Origin: Enterococcus dongliensis
GTDB lineage: Bacteria > Bacillota > Bacilli > Lactobacillales > Enterococcaceae
Direction of reading: 5' to 3'
NCBI RefSeq assembly: GCF_005405225.1
Contig: NZ_BJDQ01000009.1
Span: 23,365 to 87,364, forward strand
Length of the DNA: 64,000 nucleotides
Shown: piece after piece, positions 39,372-49,610 of the stretch
Layout of the letters: every line of letters starts with the position of its first letter
How positions within the stretch are numbered: position 1 is the first letter of the stretch
Notes under the pieces: model-generated
The model's database searches: none
The model's input: the letters and a program-made list of their open reading frames with translations, nothing else
Told to the model about the DNA's origin: nothing
Position numbers and translations under genes: made by a program

Positions 39372-42011
39372 TTAAGAAATCGTGCGCAAGCTTGTGATTC
39401 GTTCTTGTACCGCTGCTTGTTTTTCTAAATAATCTTTCTCTTTTGCACGTTCTTCTGCTACGACTTTTTCAGGAGCATTGGCTACGAAGCGTTCATTGGC
39501 AAGTTTCCCTTGGACACGTTTTACTTCCCCACTCCATTTTTCTAATTCTTTTTCTAATCGTTCGATTTCTTCTTCGATATTAATCAAACCAGCTAATGGT
39601 AAGTAAATCTCCGCACCAGTCAGCACTGCTGACATCGCTAAATCAGGCGCTGTAATCTCACTATCAATCACCAATTCTTCTGGGTTACAGAAGCGTTCGA
39701 TGTAGCTAGTATTTTCAATCAAGAATTCCGATACTTTTGGATCACTTGTTTTAATCAATAACGTAATTGGTTTTGAAAGCGGTGTATTTACTTCAGCGCG
39801 AATATTACGAACTGAACGAATCAAGTCTTTTAAGACTTCCATGCCTTTTGCAGCTGTTTCATCATTATTTTCTTCATGAACAACTGGGTAGTCTGCTACT
39901 ACTAATGATTCACCTGTATGTGGAATCTTCGCCCAGATCTCTTCAGTTACAAACGGCATGATTGGATGCAACAGACGTAGTGTTTGATCCAATACATAAA
40001 CTAAAATACTCTTCGTTGTTTGTTTAGCCGTTTCATCTTCACCATAGAGAATTTCTTTACTCATTTCGATGTACCAGTCACAGAAATCATCCCACATGAA
40101 ATTGTATAATTGACGACCCGCTTCCCCAAATTCAAATTGATCAAATAAGTTGGTCACTTTTTCGATGGTCTCATTCAAACGTGTTAAAATCCAACGATCT
40201 GCTACAGTTTTTTCACCAGAAAAATCGATGTCTTCCACTGTAAACCCTTCGACATTCATAATTACAAAACGTGAAGCGTTCCAAATTTTATTGATGAAGT
40301 TCCAAGCGGCATCCATTTTTTCATAACTGAAACGAACATCTTGACCAGGGGCAGAACCGGTTGATAAGAACCAACGTAAAGCATCGGCGCCGTATTTTTC
40401 AATGACATCCATTGGATCGATTCCATTGCCTAAAGATTTACTCATCTTGCGTCCTTGTTCATCACGAATCAATCCATGAATCAAAACATTTTTGAAAGGA
40501 CGTTCATCAGTAAACTCAAGACTTTGGAAAATCATTCGACTCACCCAGAAGAAAATAATATCATAACCTGTTACAAGGGTACTCGTTGGGAAATAGCGTT
40601 TATAATCTTCACTTGTTTCATCTGGCCAACCCATTGTAGAAAACGGCCATAAGGCAGAACTGAACCAAGTATCCAATACGTCAGGATCTTGTTCCCACTT
40701 TTCACTATCAGCAGGCGCCTCCATCCCCACATACATTTCTCCTGTTTCTTTATGATACCAAGCCGGGATGCGATGTCCCCACCATAATTGACGAGAGATG
40801 ACCCAGTCATGAACATTTTCCATCCAAGTCATAAACGTGTTATTAAATCGTGGTGGGAAAAACTCGACTGCATTATCAGTACTTTGATTATTCACCGCTT
40901 GTTCAGCAAGTGGGCCCATCTTAACAAACCATTGTGTTGATAAGCGCGGCTCTACTACGACACCGCTTCTTTCTGAGTGTCCGACACTGTGGACCATCTT
41001 TTCGACTTTGATCAACCGGCCGATGGCTTTTAAGTCGGCAACGATGGCTTTTCGTGCTTCAAAACGATCCATTCCGGCATATTTGCCAGCCAGTTCGTTC
41101 ATGCTTCCGTCAGCATCCATTACATTGACCCGTGGCAAATTGTGTCGATTACCAACTTCAAAATCATTTGGATCATGTGCAGGTGTGATTTTCACTGCAC
41201 CTGTCCCAAATTCACGATCAACATAACTATCTGCAATGATTGGGATTTCTTTATCAACTAAAGGTAAGATTGCCATTTTACCAATCAACTCTTGGTAGCG
41301 TTCATCGTCTGGGTGAACAGCAATAGCTGTATCCCCCAACATCGTCTCTGGACGTGTCGTGGCAATTTCTAAAACGCCGCTGCCATCTGCCAATGGATAA
41401 GTTACATGGTAAAAAGCACCTTCGACATCTTTATGGATGACTTCGATGTCAGACAATGCTGTCTTAGCTTGAGGATCCCAGTTAATGATGTATTCGCCTC
41501 GATAAATCAATCCTTTTTCGTATAACGCAACGAAGACTTTCCGAACGGCTTCTGATAGTCCTTCATCTAACGTAAACCGTTCACGGCTATAGTCTAAAGA
41601 TAGACCCAATTTTGCCCACTGTTCACGAATGTGTCCGGCATATTCACCTTTCCATTCCCAAACTTTGTCAATAAATTTTTCCCGGCCAAGATCATAACGA
41701 GAGATTCCTTGTTCTCTTAATTTTTCTTCTACTTTTGCTTGTGTTGCAATTCCGGCATGGTCCATTCCTGGTAACCATAACGTATCAAAGCCTTGCATTC
41801 GTTTTTGGCGAATAATCATATCTTGCAAAGTAGTATCCCACGCATGTCCCAAGTGTAATTTCCCTGTTACATTTGGCGGTGGGATAACTATAGAATAAGG
41901 TTTAGCCTGCTTATCTTCTGATGGTTTGAATAAATCTTGAGCTAACCATTTTTGATAACGACCCGCTTCAACTTCTTGCGGATTAAACTTTGTTGGTAAA
42001 TTTTCAGTCAT
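39372..42011 (-). CDS. valS: Valyl-tRNA synthetase
   Basis: 879 aa class I synthetase. HIGH-type motif [16 protein letters not shown] (about residues 45-60), an editing domain in the middle, KMSKS motif ([10 protein letters not shown], about 523-532), anticodon-binding domain and a C-terminal coiled-coil arm ([14 protein letters not shown]). It charges tRNA-Val. Expression is under a T-box leader (42065-42298). Confidence 0.98.
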   Translation of the reverse strand: MTENLPTKFNPQEVEAGRYQKWLAQDLFKPSEDKQAKPYSIVIPPPNVTGKLHLGHAWDTTLQDMIIRQKRMQGFDTLWLPGMDHAGIATQAKVEEKLREQGISRYDLGREKFIDKVWEWKGEYAGHIREQWAKLGLSLDYSRERFTLDEGLSEAVRKVFVALYEKGLIYRGEYIINWDPQAKTALSDIEVIHKDVEGAFYHVTYPLADGSGVLEIATTRPETMLGDTAIAVHPDDERYQELIGKMAILPLVDKEIPIIADSYVDREFGTGAVKITPAHDPNDFEVGNRHNLPRVNVMDADGSMNELAGKYAGMDRFEARKAIVADLKAIGRLIKVEKMVHSVGHSERSGVVVEPRLSTQWFVKMGPLAEQAVNNQSTDNAVEFFPPRFNNTFMTWMENVHDWVISRQLWWGHRIPAWYHKETGEMYVGMEAPADSEKWEQDPDVLDTWFSSALWPFSTMGWPDETSEDYKRYFPTSTLVTGYDIIFFWVSRMIFQSLEFTDERPFKNVLIHGLIRDEQGRKMSKSLGNGIDPMDVIEKYGADALRWFLSTGSAPGQDVRFSYEKMDAAWNFINKIWNASRFVIMNVEGFTVEDIDFSGEKTVADRWILTRLNETIEKVTNLFDQFEFGEAGRQLYNFMWDDFCDWYIEMSKEILYGEDETAKQTTKSILVYVLDQTLRLLHPIMPFVTEEIWAKIPHTGESLVVADYPVVHEENNDETAAKGMEVLKDLIRSVRNIRAEVNTPLSKPITLLIKTSDPKVSEFLIENTSYIERFCNPEELVIDSEITAPDLAMSAVLTGAEIYLPLAGLINIEEEIERLEKELEKWSGEVKRVQGKLANERFVANAPEKVVAEERAKEKDYLEKQAAVQERITSLRTIS

Positions 42012-42064
42012 ATCAGTTCCTCCTAAATTTGATTGTTGAATCAGCTAATGAAAGGCGTTAACAC

Positions 42065-42298
42065 GAAAAAAGTCCTAGAACACAAATGTGTTCTAGGACG
42101 TAAATTACGCGGTACCACCTAAATTGCAGAAAAATCCTGCCGCTCATTCATGGTATAACGGTCATGTGCCGTGCATTCTTACTTCTTTCAGAACACAAAA
42201 CTCCCAAGCTACCTTCCACGAAACAAAGTAAGAATGTCCCAGCCCAGCATTCTCTCTCTTAAAACTTTATTATTCATGTACTACTCTTGATCCTCGTT
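42065..42298 (-). promoter_or_regulatory. T-box riboswitch of valS
   Basis: The T-box motif AGGTGGTACCGCG (minus strand, 42108-42120) precedes a 12-bp terminator stem (42072-42083 with 42088-42099) and T-run. Upstream are an AGAGAG element, a hairpin with a CTGGGCTGGGA loop, and CGG...CCGTTAT before the antiterminator. The triplet GTA (42210-42212), in GAAG-GTA-GCTTGGGAG, fits the usual specifier position and encodes valine. Uncharged tRNA-Val should favour the antiterminator. Confidence 0.93.
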
Positions 42299-42304
42299 TG
42301 ACTC

Positions 42305-42333
42305 ATTCTACAATGAAGTCAGAAACTTGTAAA
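42305..42333 (-). promoter_or_regulatory. valS promoter
   Basis: -35 TTTACA (42328-42333), 17-bp spacer, -10 TAGAAT (42305-42310), immediately ahead of the T-box leader. Confidence 0.7.
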
Positions 42334-42336
42334 GTC

Positions 42337-42972
42337 TTACTGACCATCAAAATAGATTAATGTCTGTAATTCCGAGGTTAGATCAATATAATGCACGTGT
42401 ACGTTATCAGGGACTTTTAATGGATCAGGTGCAAAATTTAAAATAGCTGTGATTCCATTAGCGACTACTTGATCAATAGCTGTCTGGGCATTTTGACTCG
42501 GGACCGTAGAGATTACAACAGTGATTTTTTCCTTTGCTAAAATTGCTGTCATATCCTCGATTGAGTAAACATGATAGCCACAAATTTCTTTGCCGATCTT
42601 TTCAGGATCATTGTCAAAGGCACAGACGATGTTTAAATTTTCATTGCGGCGGAAATTATTATTCAACAGCGCCTGTCCTAGATTTCCACATCCAATCAAT
42701 GCAATACGTTTTTCTTCTTTTGTTTCTAATACATCACTGAACACTTTGATCAAGTCACTCACATCGTACCCATATCCGCTACGACCCAACTCACCAAAAT
42801 GGGAAAAATCTCGCCGAATTGTTGCTGATCCAACTTGAGTCATTTTACTTAACTCAGAAGATTTGATACGGGTGATACCATTTTTTTCCAGTCCTTTCAA
42901 ACAACGTAAATATAAAGACAGTCTTTTAGTCGTTGCTTTTGATACCCGTGGTTTTTGAAGAATTCGCTCCAT
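42337..42972 (-). CDS. rex: Redox-sensing transcriptional repressor Rex
   Basis: 211 aa. N-terminal winged helix (KGITRIKSSELSK-like, VGSATIRRDFSHFG), a Rossmann domain with GCGNLG (NADH binding, about residues 90-95) and a C-terminal swapped helix. It represses fermentation and respiration genes when NADH is low relative to NAD. The ATG at 42972 is preferred, because GGAGG nearly touches the one at 42978. A Rex site overlaps its own -35. Confidence 0.95.
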   Translation of the reverse strand: MERILQKPRVSKATTKRLSLYLRCLKGLEKNGITRIKSSELSKMTQVGSATIRRDFSHFGELGRSGYGYDVSDLIKVFSDVLETKEEKRIALIGCGNLGQALLNNNFRRNENLNIVCAFDNDPEKIGKEICGYHVYSIEDMTAILAKEKITVVISTVPSQNAQTAIDQVVANGITAILNFAPDPLKVPDNVHVHYIDLTSELQTLIYFDGQ

Positions 42973-42990
42973 GATCATCCTCCTCGTTCT

Positions 42991-43020
42991 ATTATAGATT
43001 AATTTTTCAGCATTTGTTAA
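42991..43020 (-). promoter_or_regulatory. rex promoter
   Basis: -10 TATAAT (42991-42996), 18-bp spacer, -35 TTAACA (43015-43020), which lies inside the Rex operator. Confidence 0.65.
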
Positions 43021-43030
43021 TTATTTCACA
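43014..43030. promoter_or_regulatory. Rex operator
   Basis: Minus-strand TGTGAAATAATTAACAA matches the Rex site pattern TTGTGAA-N-TTCACAA closely in the left half. It covers the rex -35, predicting autorepression. Confidence 0.7.
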
Positions 43031-43073
43031 TATATAATTCTAACATGGAAAAATTGCAATAACAATCCTTTAC

Positions 43074-43105
43074 AAAAAAGAGCAGGGACATTATGTCCTC
43101 TGCTC
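43074..43105 (-). terminator. Terminator after thiI
   Basis: Stem GAGCAG-GGACAT / ATGTCC-CTGCTC (43080-43105, one bulge) followed by six T on the minus strand. Confidence 0.9.
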
Positions 43106-43113
43106 AAATCACC

Positions 43114-44328
43114 TTATAAAAAATCGGCAAACTCATTAGATTTCTCTGCTTGTTCAGGTAGGATTTTTTCAATTTTTAATCCCGCTAAACAACGTTCCAT
43201 CAAACCATCGATATCAAATCGTTCTTCTAATTCTAAAACTTTTTCCAAATTTGGCCGTGTCTTAGGCTGTGGCGGTGCAAAAATCGTACAGCAATCTTCA
43301 AAGGGCTGAATCGCCAATTCAAAAGTATCGATCTTTTCTGCCAATTCAATGATTTCATTTTTATCCATCGTTACCACTGGTCGAATAATCGGGGTAGTCG
43401 TCACTTCATTGATGGCGACCATGCTGTGAAGTGTTTGTGAAGCTACTTGTCCCAATGACTCCCCATTTATGATGACTAATCCATGGCGCATTTCACGGAT
43501 TGCATCTGTCAAACGCAGCATCATCCGGCGCGTCAAAGTCATCCAATAGCCTTGCGGACTGCGTTTTTTGATTTCTTCTTGAATTTCCGTAAAGGGAACT
43601 TCAATAAATTGAATTCCACCGACATAAGGCGTCAATTTTTCTGTAAGATCTTTGGCTTTTTGCAGAGCCTGTTCGCTAGTATACGGTGGGCTGGCAAAAT
43701 GAACCGCTTCGATCTCTACACCGCGCTTCATTGCTAAATACCCCGCCACTGGCGAATCAATCCCGCCAGAAAGCATCAACATCCCGCGACCACTTGTACC
43801 GACTGGTAATCCACCGGCTCCTTTAATGGTCTCATAAGAAAGATACGCATCATCGCGCCGGATTTCTACACGCAGGTTAATATCTGGACGTTTCATCTGT
43901 GCCTTGATCTCTGGAAAACTATCGATTACTGCATCGCCTAAAAATTGTTGCAAGCCATGACTGTCTAATTCAAAACTATGATCACTACGTTTAGCAGTGA
44001 TTTTAAATGTCTCTTTGCCTGTGTAGATTTCTTCCATGATTTGTTGCGTCATTTGTTTTAAAGCAGTCAGATTTTTTTCTACACGAATACTTGGTGAGAA
44101 ATTTTGAATTCCAAAGACTTTTTCTAATTTCGGTAAAACTAATCGGCTGTCTTCTCCGTTTAATAATATATGCATCCGATCGCGATCAGCATGAATTTTC
44201 AAGTTTGGAAACTCAGCCAATGCACCTCGCACATTTTGCGCCAACTGCATGATAAAACTACGACGATTTTTCCCTTTCGTCGATAATTCCCCATAGCGCA
44301 CCATGATTTCAGTATATTGCACGTTCAT
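43114..44328 (-). CDS. thiI: tRNA 4-thiouridine synthetase ThiI
   Basis: 404 aa. N-terminal ferredoxin-like and THUMP domains (about residues 1-165) then a PP-loop ATPase with [14 protein letters not shown] (about 184-197). There is no C-terminal rhodanese domain, as in Bacillus, where sulfur comes directly from a dedicated cysteine desulfurase. It makes s4U8 in tRNA. It lies 24 bp behind its desulfurase partner. Confidence 0.96.
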   Translation of the reverse strand: MNVQYTEIMVRYGELSTKGKNRRSFIMQLAQNVRGALAEFPNLKIHADRDRMHILLNGEDSRLVLPKLEKVFGIQNFSPSIRVEKNLTALKQMTQQIMEEIYTGKETFKITAKRSDHSFELDSHGLQQFLGDAVIDSFPEIKAQMKRPDINLRVEIRRDDAYLSYETIKGAGGLPVGTSGRGMLMLSGGIDSPVAGYLAMKRGVEIEAVHFASPPYTSEQALQKAKDLTEKLTPYVGGIQFIEVPFTEIQEEIKKRSPQGYWMTLTRRMMLRLTDAIREMRHGLVIINGESLGQVASQTLHSMVAINEVTTTPIIRPVVTMDKNEIIELAEKIDTFELAIQPFEDCCTIFAPPQPKTRPNLEKVLELEERFDIDGLMERCLAGLKIEKILPEQAEKSNEFADFL

Positions 44329-44352
44329 TCTCCTCTTTTGCCTTTATCGATA

Positions 44353-45495
44353 CTAATTGATTTTTGAAAATTTATCGTAAAGATGATGAATTATCACCAT
44401 AAATTGTTCAGCTTCTGCCATTGTATTGGCTTCATCTAAACTTACTCGCACGGCAGTTGTGGCTAGCTCATTAGGGACACGCATTGCGTGTAAGGTAGAG
44501 CTGTTGACTTTTTTACGGCTAGAACAAGCACTTGTAGTAGAAACAAAGATCTGTTTCTCTTCTAAAGCATGAACCAGAACTTCTCCTCGAACCCCTTTGA
44601 TCCCAAAGGTCAAAATATGCGGAGCAAAATTCTCATCCCCAGAAAAAACGGTCACTTTATCATAACTTAGTAACGCTTCTTTCAAGTATTGACGGATGAT
44701 TCCCGTATGGTTCGGCCGTTCAGATTTTTTTTCAAGATGGATCCGCAAGGCACGACTCATAGCTACGATTGCTGGTAGATTTTCCGTCGTTGCCCGTTGT
44801 CCAAATTCTTGTCCGCCGCCGTTTAACAATGGCGCTAATTTTCTTCCTGTCTTCCAGTAAATAAAACCAACTCCTCGGGGACCATGAAATTTATGAGCAG
44901 AAAATGTAGCAAAATCCACTCGCGGAGTCAGCCACTGAGCTTGATCGACTTTACCGATTGCTTGTACTGCATCAACATGAAAATGAATCGTTGGATAGTT
45001 TTCTAAAACTTCACTGATTGCTGCAATTGGTTGGATCGCACCAATTTCATTATTGACACCCATGACCGAAACTAAGATTGTTTCTGGGCGGATTAATTCA
45101 GCCAATTTATCTACCTCGACAAAGCCTTGTTTATCAACTGGTGCGATACTGACCTCATAGCCAAGTGCTTGTAATTGCTCAGCAGTTCGGCTAACTGCCG
45201 GATGTTCAACACTAGAAATGATGATATGATTGCCAAATTCACGTTTAGCAATCGCGGTTCCTTTTATGACCCAATTATCTCCTTCTGTACCGCCGCTTGT
45301 AAAAAAGATTTCATTAGTTTGTACATATAACAATTCAGCAATCTGTTTGCGGGCTTGTTGTAATAGCCGATTGGCCTGCGTTCCTAAGTCATGCAGACTA
45401 GAGGGATTCCCCATAATACGTTGACTCGTTTTTACATATGTATCAAGTGCTAGCGGATAAATCGCCGTTGTGGCACTGTTATCAAAATAAATCAT
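44353..45495 (-). CDS. nifZ: Cysteine desulfurase (NifZ/IscS-like, ThiI partner)
   Basis: 380 aa PLP enzyme. N-terminal YFDNSATT, PLP-lysine in the SAHKFHGPRGVG motif (about residues 200-211), and the mobile catalytic cysteine in STTSACSSRK (about 322-331). It supplies persulfide sulfur to ThiI. The ATG at 45495 has AAGGAAGG at good distance; an upstream in-frame start at 45513 is unlikely. The pairing with rhodanese-less thiI argues for tRNA thiolation rather than general Fe-S assembly. Confidence 0.94.
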   Translation of the reverse strand: MIYFDNSATTAIYPLALDTYVKTSQRIMGNPSSLHDLGTQANRLLQQARKQIAELLYVQTNEIFFTSGGTEGDNWVIKGTAIAKREFGNHIIISSVEHPAVSRTAEQLQALGYEVSIAPVDKQGFVEVDKLAELIRPETILVSVMGVNNEIGAIQPIAAISEVLENYPTIHFHVDAVQAIGKVDQAQWLTPRVDFATFSAHKFHGPRGVGFIYWKTGRKLAPLLNGGGQEFGQRATTENLPAIVAMSRALRIHLEKKSERPNHTGIIRQYLKEALLSYDKVTVFSGDENFAPHILTFGIKGVRGEVLVHALEEKQIFVSTTSACSSRKKVNSSTLHAMRVPNELATTAVRVSLDEANTMAEAEQFMVIIHHLYDKFSKIN

Positions 45496-45641
45496 TTTAT
45501 GACCTTCCTTCAAAAATTCTTTCCTATTATAGCGGGAATACCATAAGTCTTCAAGTATTCCTTACGATTCCTAACTTGTTCGCAATTATTAGTGACTTTT
45601 TTACGTCGTTTTTGATTACTTGATTTAGCAACCTCAACAAG

Positions 45642-45669
45642 AAAAAAAGCTGAGCGAAATGCTCAGCTT
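45642..45669 (-). terminator. Terminator overlapping the ezrA stop codon
   Basis: A 9-bp perfect stem AAGCTGAGC/GCTCAGCTT (45647-45655, 45661-45669) then seven T. The stem's 5' arm includes bases of the TAA stop. Confidence 0.92.
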
Positions 45670-47389
45670 AAACTAAATCCCGGTTATTGAAATAAAAATC
45701 TTCGATTCGTTTGAATGCACCAGGTTCAACTCGTTCTAGCGCTGTACCAATTTCATCTAACGCATCTTGGTAACGATATTCTTTGTTGAACAGCTCTAAA
45801 CTATTCTCAATCGCCGTTTTAATCTCGGGATGTGTATGACGGTAGCGGTTGGCATATTGCATCATTTGTTCTGTCAATGCGGCAGCATCGACTAAATCAT
45901 ACGTTTTTTGATCCAACAATTCGATGTCTTCATCACATAGATTAACTAATTTATTAATATCGCGCATATTGATTCGTATCTTGTTCAACGATTGACTCAA
46001 TTCTTCCACTCGATCCGTTGCGACAAAGAAAAATTCTAAGTAATCCCCTGGCAAACCAGGTAAACGTTGTTGTTCCACATAGCGTTTCAAATTGCGTAAG
46101 CGGAATTCGTATTTCTCAATTTTTTCTGCAGCGGCTTTTTCACCTTTACGCAAATCATGTAAGTCATCATCAATCTCAACTTGTTTGGTTTCAATATCGT
46201 CTAAGACTTTAAAGGCATCTTTATAAAATACTTGAACTTCTGAATAAGGTAATTCATGCTTATCAATTTGTGGTTCAATATTGCGGTTGCGACGTTCTAA
46301 TTCTTCGATTTCTGTTTGGAATCCACGTGCACGACCCAATTCATTGTTGTTTAGTGCATAACTTTGAGAGGTATGGTCCAGCTCGACCATCAACTGATGA
46401 TTGTTGCGAGCCGCGTGAGCAATGTACTCACCAATCGTTTTGCGGTTTGTTAATACATATTTCTTGGCATCAAATTCTTTTTCTAATACTGTATACAAAT
46501 CATCAATCAGTTCAGCAGTTTCTTTATTCGCTGTTTCTACTGTACCTAACTCGATTTTTTCTAAATCTTCTAAGGAACGCTCTACATGTTTTTTCACTTT
46601 GTCCAAACGTTCTTCAAAATCATCTTCTGGTAAAACGAAATCGTCAGCCAGCATTTTTTCATAGGTCTTTTCTAATTCTTCAATCTGACCTGGGAATGTC
46701 TTTTCTAGATCCTCATAGATTACGGGAACTTTTTGCATCATCTCTTGAACTTCATACGTGTGCTTTTCAGCGTCATCTAACACTTCACGAGCTTCGATCG
46801 GATCCCCAGAAGTATTTAATGTTACAAATTGAGTGAATTCAATTTCAACATTTTTAACTTGTTTTTGAATCTCCGGTAAAGCTGGACCAAAATTGTCTTT
46901 CTTTTCCTTCAGGTCTTTTTTTAGTTCTTCAAAAACATCTAACGCTTGTTGGACCGCTAATGAATTACGCTCTTCTGTCTCACGTAATTCCTTCAGACCC
47001 ACGCGGATTCCTTCAACTTCTTCTTCCATCTCACTCATTGTACGTTCAGCACTTTCAATCGCTGATTTGCCTTTCATAAAACGGAATGTCTCATTTTGAC
47101 TTTCCACTTCAAAAATTTGGCTTTCAAGTTCGGCAAAAGACTTTGTTGATACGTCTGTCCATTTTTGATTCCATTCACGGAAAGTATTCTGACTTTGACC
47201 AACGAGGTGCATTTTTTTCACCTCATCAACTTCTTCCACGACAGGAAGATCGAATAACGCTTCTTTCCTTTTATCAAGTTCTTCTAAGCGTTCTTGATTT
47301 TTTTTCTTCATCAGATAACCAATCAAGTATAAAACGGCAGCCAAAACGACTAAGCCGATAACGATCCCTATGATTACATTACTTCCCAT
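45668..47389 (-). CDS. ezrA: Septation ring formation regulator EzrA
   Basis: 573 aa. One N-terminal transmembrane helix (about residues 4-24, VIIGIVIGLVVLAAVLYLIGY) is followed by a long cytoplasmic spectrin-like coiled coil rich in Glu/Lys. It modulates FtsZ ring assembly and links to wall synthesis. A TTG at 47407 is in frame, but AAAGGAAAA serves the ATG at 47389. It is monocistronic with its own terminator. Confidence 0.95.
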   Translation of the reverse strand: MGSNVIIGIVIGLVVLAAVLYLIGYLMKKKNQERLEELDKRKEALFDLPVVEEVDEVKKMHLVGQSQNTFREWNQKWTDVSTKSFAELESQIFEVESQNETFRFMKGKSAIESAERTMSEMEEEVEGIRVGLKELRETEERNSLAVQQALDVFEELKKDLKEKKDNFGPALPEIQKQVKNVEIEFTQFVTLNTSGDPIEAREVLDDAEKHTYEVQEMMQKVPVIYEDLEKTFPGQIEELEKTYEKMLADDFVLPEDDFEERLDKVKKHVERSLEDLEKIELGTVETANKETAELIDDLYTVLEKEFDAKKYVLTNRKTIGEYIAHAARNNHQLMVELDHTSQSYALNNNELGRARGFQTEIEELERRNRNIEPQIDKHELPYSEVQVFYKDAFKVLDDIETKQVEIDDDLHDLRKGEKAAAEKIEKYEFRLRNLKRYVEQQRLPGLPGDYLEFFFVATDRVEELSQSLNKIRINMRDINKLVNLCDEDIELLDQKTYDLVDAAALTEQMMQYANRYRHTHPEIKTAIENSLELFNKEYRYQDALDEIGTALERVEPGAFKRIEDFYFNNRDLV

Positions 47390-47407
47390 GTATGATTTTC
47401 CTTTCAA

Positions 47408-47643
47408 CTATCAAGATTCAGTTTATTTACTGGTCCTTTTTCCCTATTTTTAGGCGAAAACATCTAACGTAGATTATAACATAAAAGACTTTGCTCTTCA
47501 CTAGCTAGTTTCGAATTCAATCGAAATGATTATCGCACACTCACGATTCATACTAGCATTTTTTAATGACTGCTTCAATTGTTATAAATTTAAGAATAGT
47601 GTAATTTTATTAAATTTTCTGTTCTTGAAAGCTCTTTGCCCCC
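47408..47643. other. Intergenic stretch between ezrA and aspartate kinase
   Basis: 236 bp of AT-rich divergent promoter region. No ORF with a ribosome site and no lysine riboswitch elements are recognisable. Confidence 0.45.
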
Positions 47644-47672
47644 TTGAAATTAAGAAGATTTTCAGATAATAT
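47644..47672 (+). promoter_or_regulatory. Aspartate kinase promoter
   Basis: -35 TTGAAA (47644-47649), 17-bp spacer, -10 TAATAT (47667-47672). Confidence 0.65.
47657..47671. promoter_or_regulatory. CodY-like box over the aspartate kinase promoter
   Basis: GATTTTCAGATAATA matches the CodY consensus at 12 of 15 positions and covers most of the spacer and the -10, a typical repressing position. Confidence 0.5.
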
Positions 47673-47703
47673 TAAAGCCACATTAAAATAAGAGGTGATT
47701 AAA

Positions 47704-49056
47704 GTGAAAGTGACCAAATTTGGCGGGAGCTCTGTAGCTTCAGCTGAACAACTAAAAAAAGTCTTGGCGATTGTTACTGGCGACTCTAGCCGTCGTTTCG
47801 TCGTCGTTTCTGCTCCAGGAAAGAGAAACAATAAAGACAAGAAAGTCACCGACTTATTGATTCAATTTTATAACGCTGTTGTATATAAACAAGAAACTGA
47901 TGAAGTAGTCCGTGAGATTGTCACTCGCTATACTGAAATAGCAGCAGAATTTCATGTTGCAAAACAACTAGAACAAGTTTTCTACACTGAATTACAACAA
48001 CTGCAAGAAAACTACGATGCAGTTGATCCATATGCATTGGACCGTTTTTTAGCAACGGGGGAAAACTTAAATGCTCAGCTAGTAGCAGCATGTTTTCAAC
48101 AAAGTGGTGTAAACACACGCTACATCAACCCAAAAGAACTGGGGATTATTGTTTCTGATGAACCACAAAATGCTCGAATTTTGGAGCAATCCTATGAGAA
48201 AATTTACCAATGGCGCAATTCAGACGAAATTTTAATTATTCCGGGATTTTTCGGCTACACGGTTGACGGACAGTTATGTACGTTTTCTCGTGGGGGATCA
48301 GATATTACTGGTTCGATCGTCGCTGCTGGTTTAAAAGCGGAACTATATGAAAACTTTACTGATGTCGACGGTATTTTTTCAGCTAGTCCCAAATACATTC
48401 ATGATCCTGAGTTGATTGAATATGCAACGTATCGTGAGATTCGCGAACTGACTTATGCTGGTTTTACTGTTTTCCATGATGAAGCCTTAATGCCTGCTTT
48501 TAAAGCTCATATCCCAGTAATCATCAAAAATACCAACAACCCAGAGTGTCAAGGAACCTTGATCAAAAAGAATTTCGAAGATGAGAATCGAAATGAAGTC
48601 GTCGGTGTAGCTAGTGATGATGGCTTTTGTGGCATCACTATTGGAAAATATTTATTAAACCGCGAAGTCGGGATCGTTCGGCGCATCTTACAGATCCTTG
48701 AATCCTTTCATATCGGGTTTGAACATATGCCCTCTGGAATCGATGACATTTCGATTATTTTACGTGAACGCCATTTGACACGGGAAATCGAAACTGAATT
48801 AATGAAACAAATCGAAGAAAAGATCCAACCTGACCAATTATCCATTGAACATGGTCTTTCAGTTGTTGCTCTGGTTGGTGAAGGAATGCGTGAACGACCT
48901 GGTATCACAGCCGATAGTACTGCCGCTTTGGCACGTAAAAATGTCAATTTGCGGATGATCTCTCAAGGAGCGGATGAACGCAGCATCATCTTTGCTATCC
49001 GCAGTGAACAAGAACGATTAGCTGTGCGTTCTTTGTATTATACTTTCTTTGATTAA
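47704..49056 (+). CDS. Aspartate kinase
   Basis: 450 aa. N-terminal amino acid kinase domain opening with KFGGSSVAS and FSRGGSDITG; two C-terminal ACT domains (about residues 305-450) for feedback control. It phosphorylates aspartate toward Lys/Met/Thr and diaminopimelate for the cell wall. GTG start at 47704 with AGAGGTG six bases upstream; the GTG at 47695 is inside that ribosome site. No asd or dap gene is adjacent. Isozyme class (Lys-, Thr- or DAP-sensitive) cannot be told from sequence alone. Confidence 0.94.
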   Translation: MKVTKFGGSSVASAEQLKKVLAIVTGDSSRRFVVVSAPGKRNNKDKKVTDLLIQFYNAVVYKQETDEVVREIVTRYTEIAAEFHVAKQLEQVFYTELQQLQENYDAVDPYALDRFLATGENLNAQLVAACFQQSGVNTRYINPKELGIIVSDEPQNARILEQSYEKIYQWRNSDEILIIPGFFGYTVDGQLCTFSRGGSDITGSIVAAGLKAELYENFTDVDGIFSASPKYIHDPELIEYATYREIRELTYAGFTVFHDEALMPAFKAHIPVIIKNTNNPECQGTLIKKNFEDENRNEVVGVASDDGFCGITIGKYLLNREVGIVRRILQILESFHIGFEHMPSGIDDISIILRERHLTREIETELMKQIEEKIQPDQLSIEHGLSVVALVGEGMRERPGITADSTAALARKNVNLRMISQGADERSIIFAIRSEQERLAVRSLYYTFFD

Positions 49057-49059
49057 TTT

Positions 49060-49113
49060 AGACAGACAAAAAGGAAAAGCTAAAATGAATCAGCTTTTCC
49101 TTTTTGTCTGTCT
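49060..49113. terminator. 22-bp perfect inverted repeat, candidate bidirectional terminator
   Basis: Arms 49060-49081 and 49092-49113 pair without mismatch. It follows the aspartate kinase stop by 3 bp and also encodes the C-terminal residues of the convergent gene. There is no classic T-run directly after either arm, so termination strength is uncertain. Confidence 0.65.
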
Positions 49114-49595
49114 AATTCTTTTTTAATCAATGGCTCAGGGGCATAATTTTTTTGCCAGTCTTCAGGTTTTAAGACCTTATTTGTAACAGGATGGTAGCGC
49201 GGCTTGCCATCTGGGAATAACTTTCCTAAATTTGCCCGATGAACGATTTCAAAAATTGGTTGCGGATCTACGCCAATCAAAGCAAATGACCCATAAGTAA
49301 AATAGAGCAAGTCTGTTAGTGCATCTACTTCGGCAATCAGCGGATCTTCTACCACTTCTGCTTTTGCTAACACTTTTTTCTGAGCTTGATCAATACTTTC
49401 GTGTAATTTTCCAACTAACTCATGGAATGTTTGTTCATCGCCTTGAGCTGCGCCGTACAGAAACTCAACGATTTCTTCTGCTTTAAAACCAGCGCGGAAA
49501 CTTCCTCGTTCTATGGAAAATGCTGTTGGTTTTTCAGGTGGTTCCGGCGCAAAAATCTTATGAAACTCACGCGCCATTTGATAAGGTTCAGTCAT
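49080..49595 (-). CDS. MazG/PRA-PH-like nucleotide pyrophosphohydrolase
   Basis: 171 aa all-alpha NTP pyrophosphohydrolase type. The metal-binding EExxE/ExxD pattern is suggested by FKAEEIVEFLYGA (about residues 37-49) and EVDALTDLLYFTYG (about 88-101). It probably cleaves a non-canonical or excess (d)NTP; substrate unknown. The last ~10 codons lie inside a 22-bp inverted repeat shared with the aspartate kinase terminator. It is followed on the same strand by no other gene. Confidence 0.8.
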   Translation of the reverse strand: MTEPYQMAREFHKIFAPEPPEKPTAFSIERGSFRAGFKAEEIVEFLYGAAQGDEQTFHELVGKLHESIDQAQKKVLAKAEVVEDPLIAEVDALTDLLYFTYGSFALIGVDPQPIFEIVHRANLGKLFPDGKPRYHPVTNKVLKPEDWQKNYAPEPLIKKELDRQKGKADSF

Positions 49596-49610
49596 TACTA
49601 TTCAACTCCA

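Noticed and set aside
46270..46836. 188-codon open frame antisense to ezrA
   Set aside because: Shadow of the Glu/Lys-rich ezrA coiled coil; Cys/His/Phe-rich translation and no ribosome site.
47611..47625. Second CodY-like box upstream of aspartate kinase
   Set aside because: Only the left half matches (about 10 of 15); expected by chance in AT-rich DNA.
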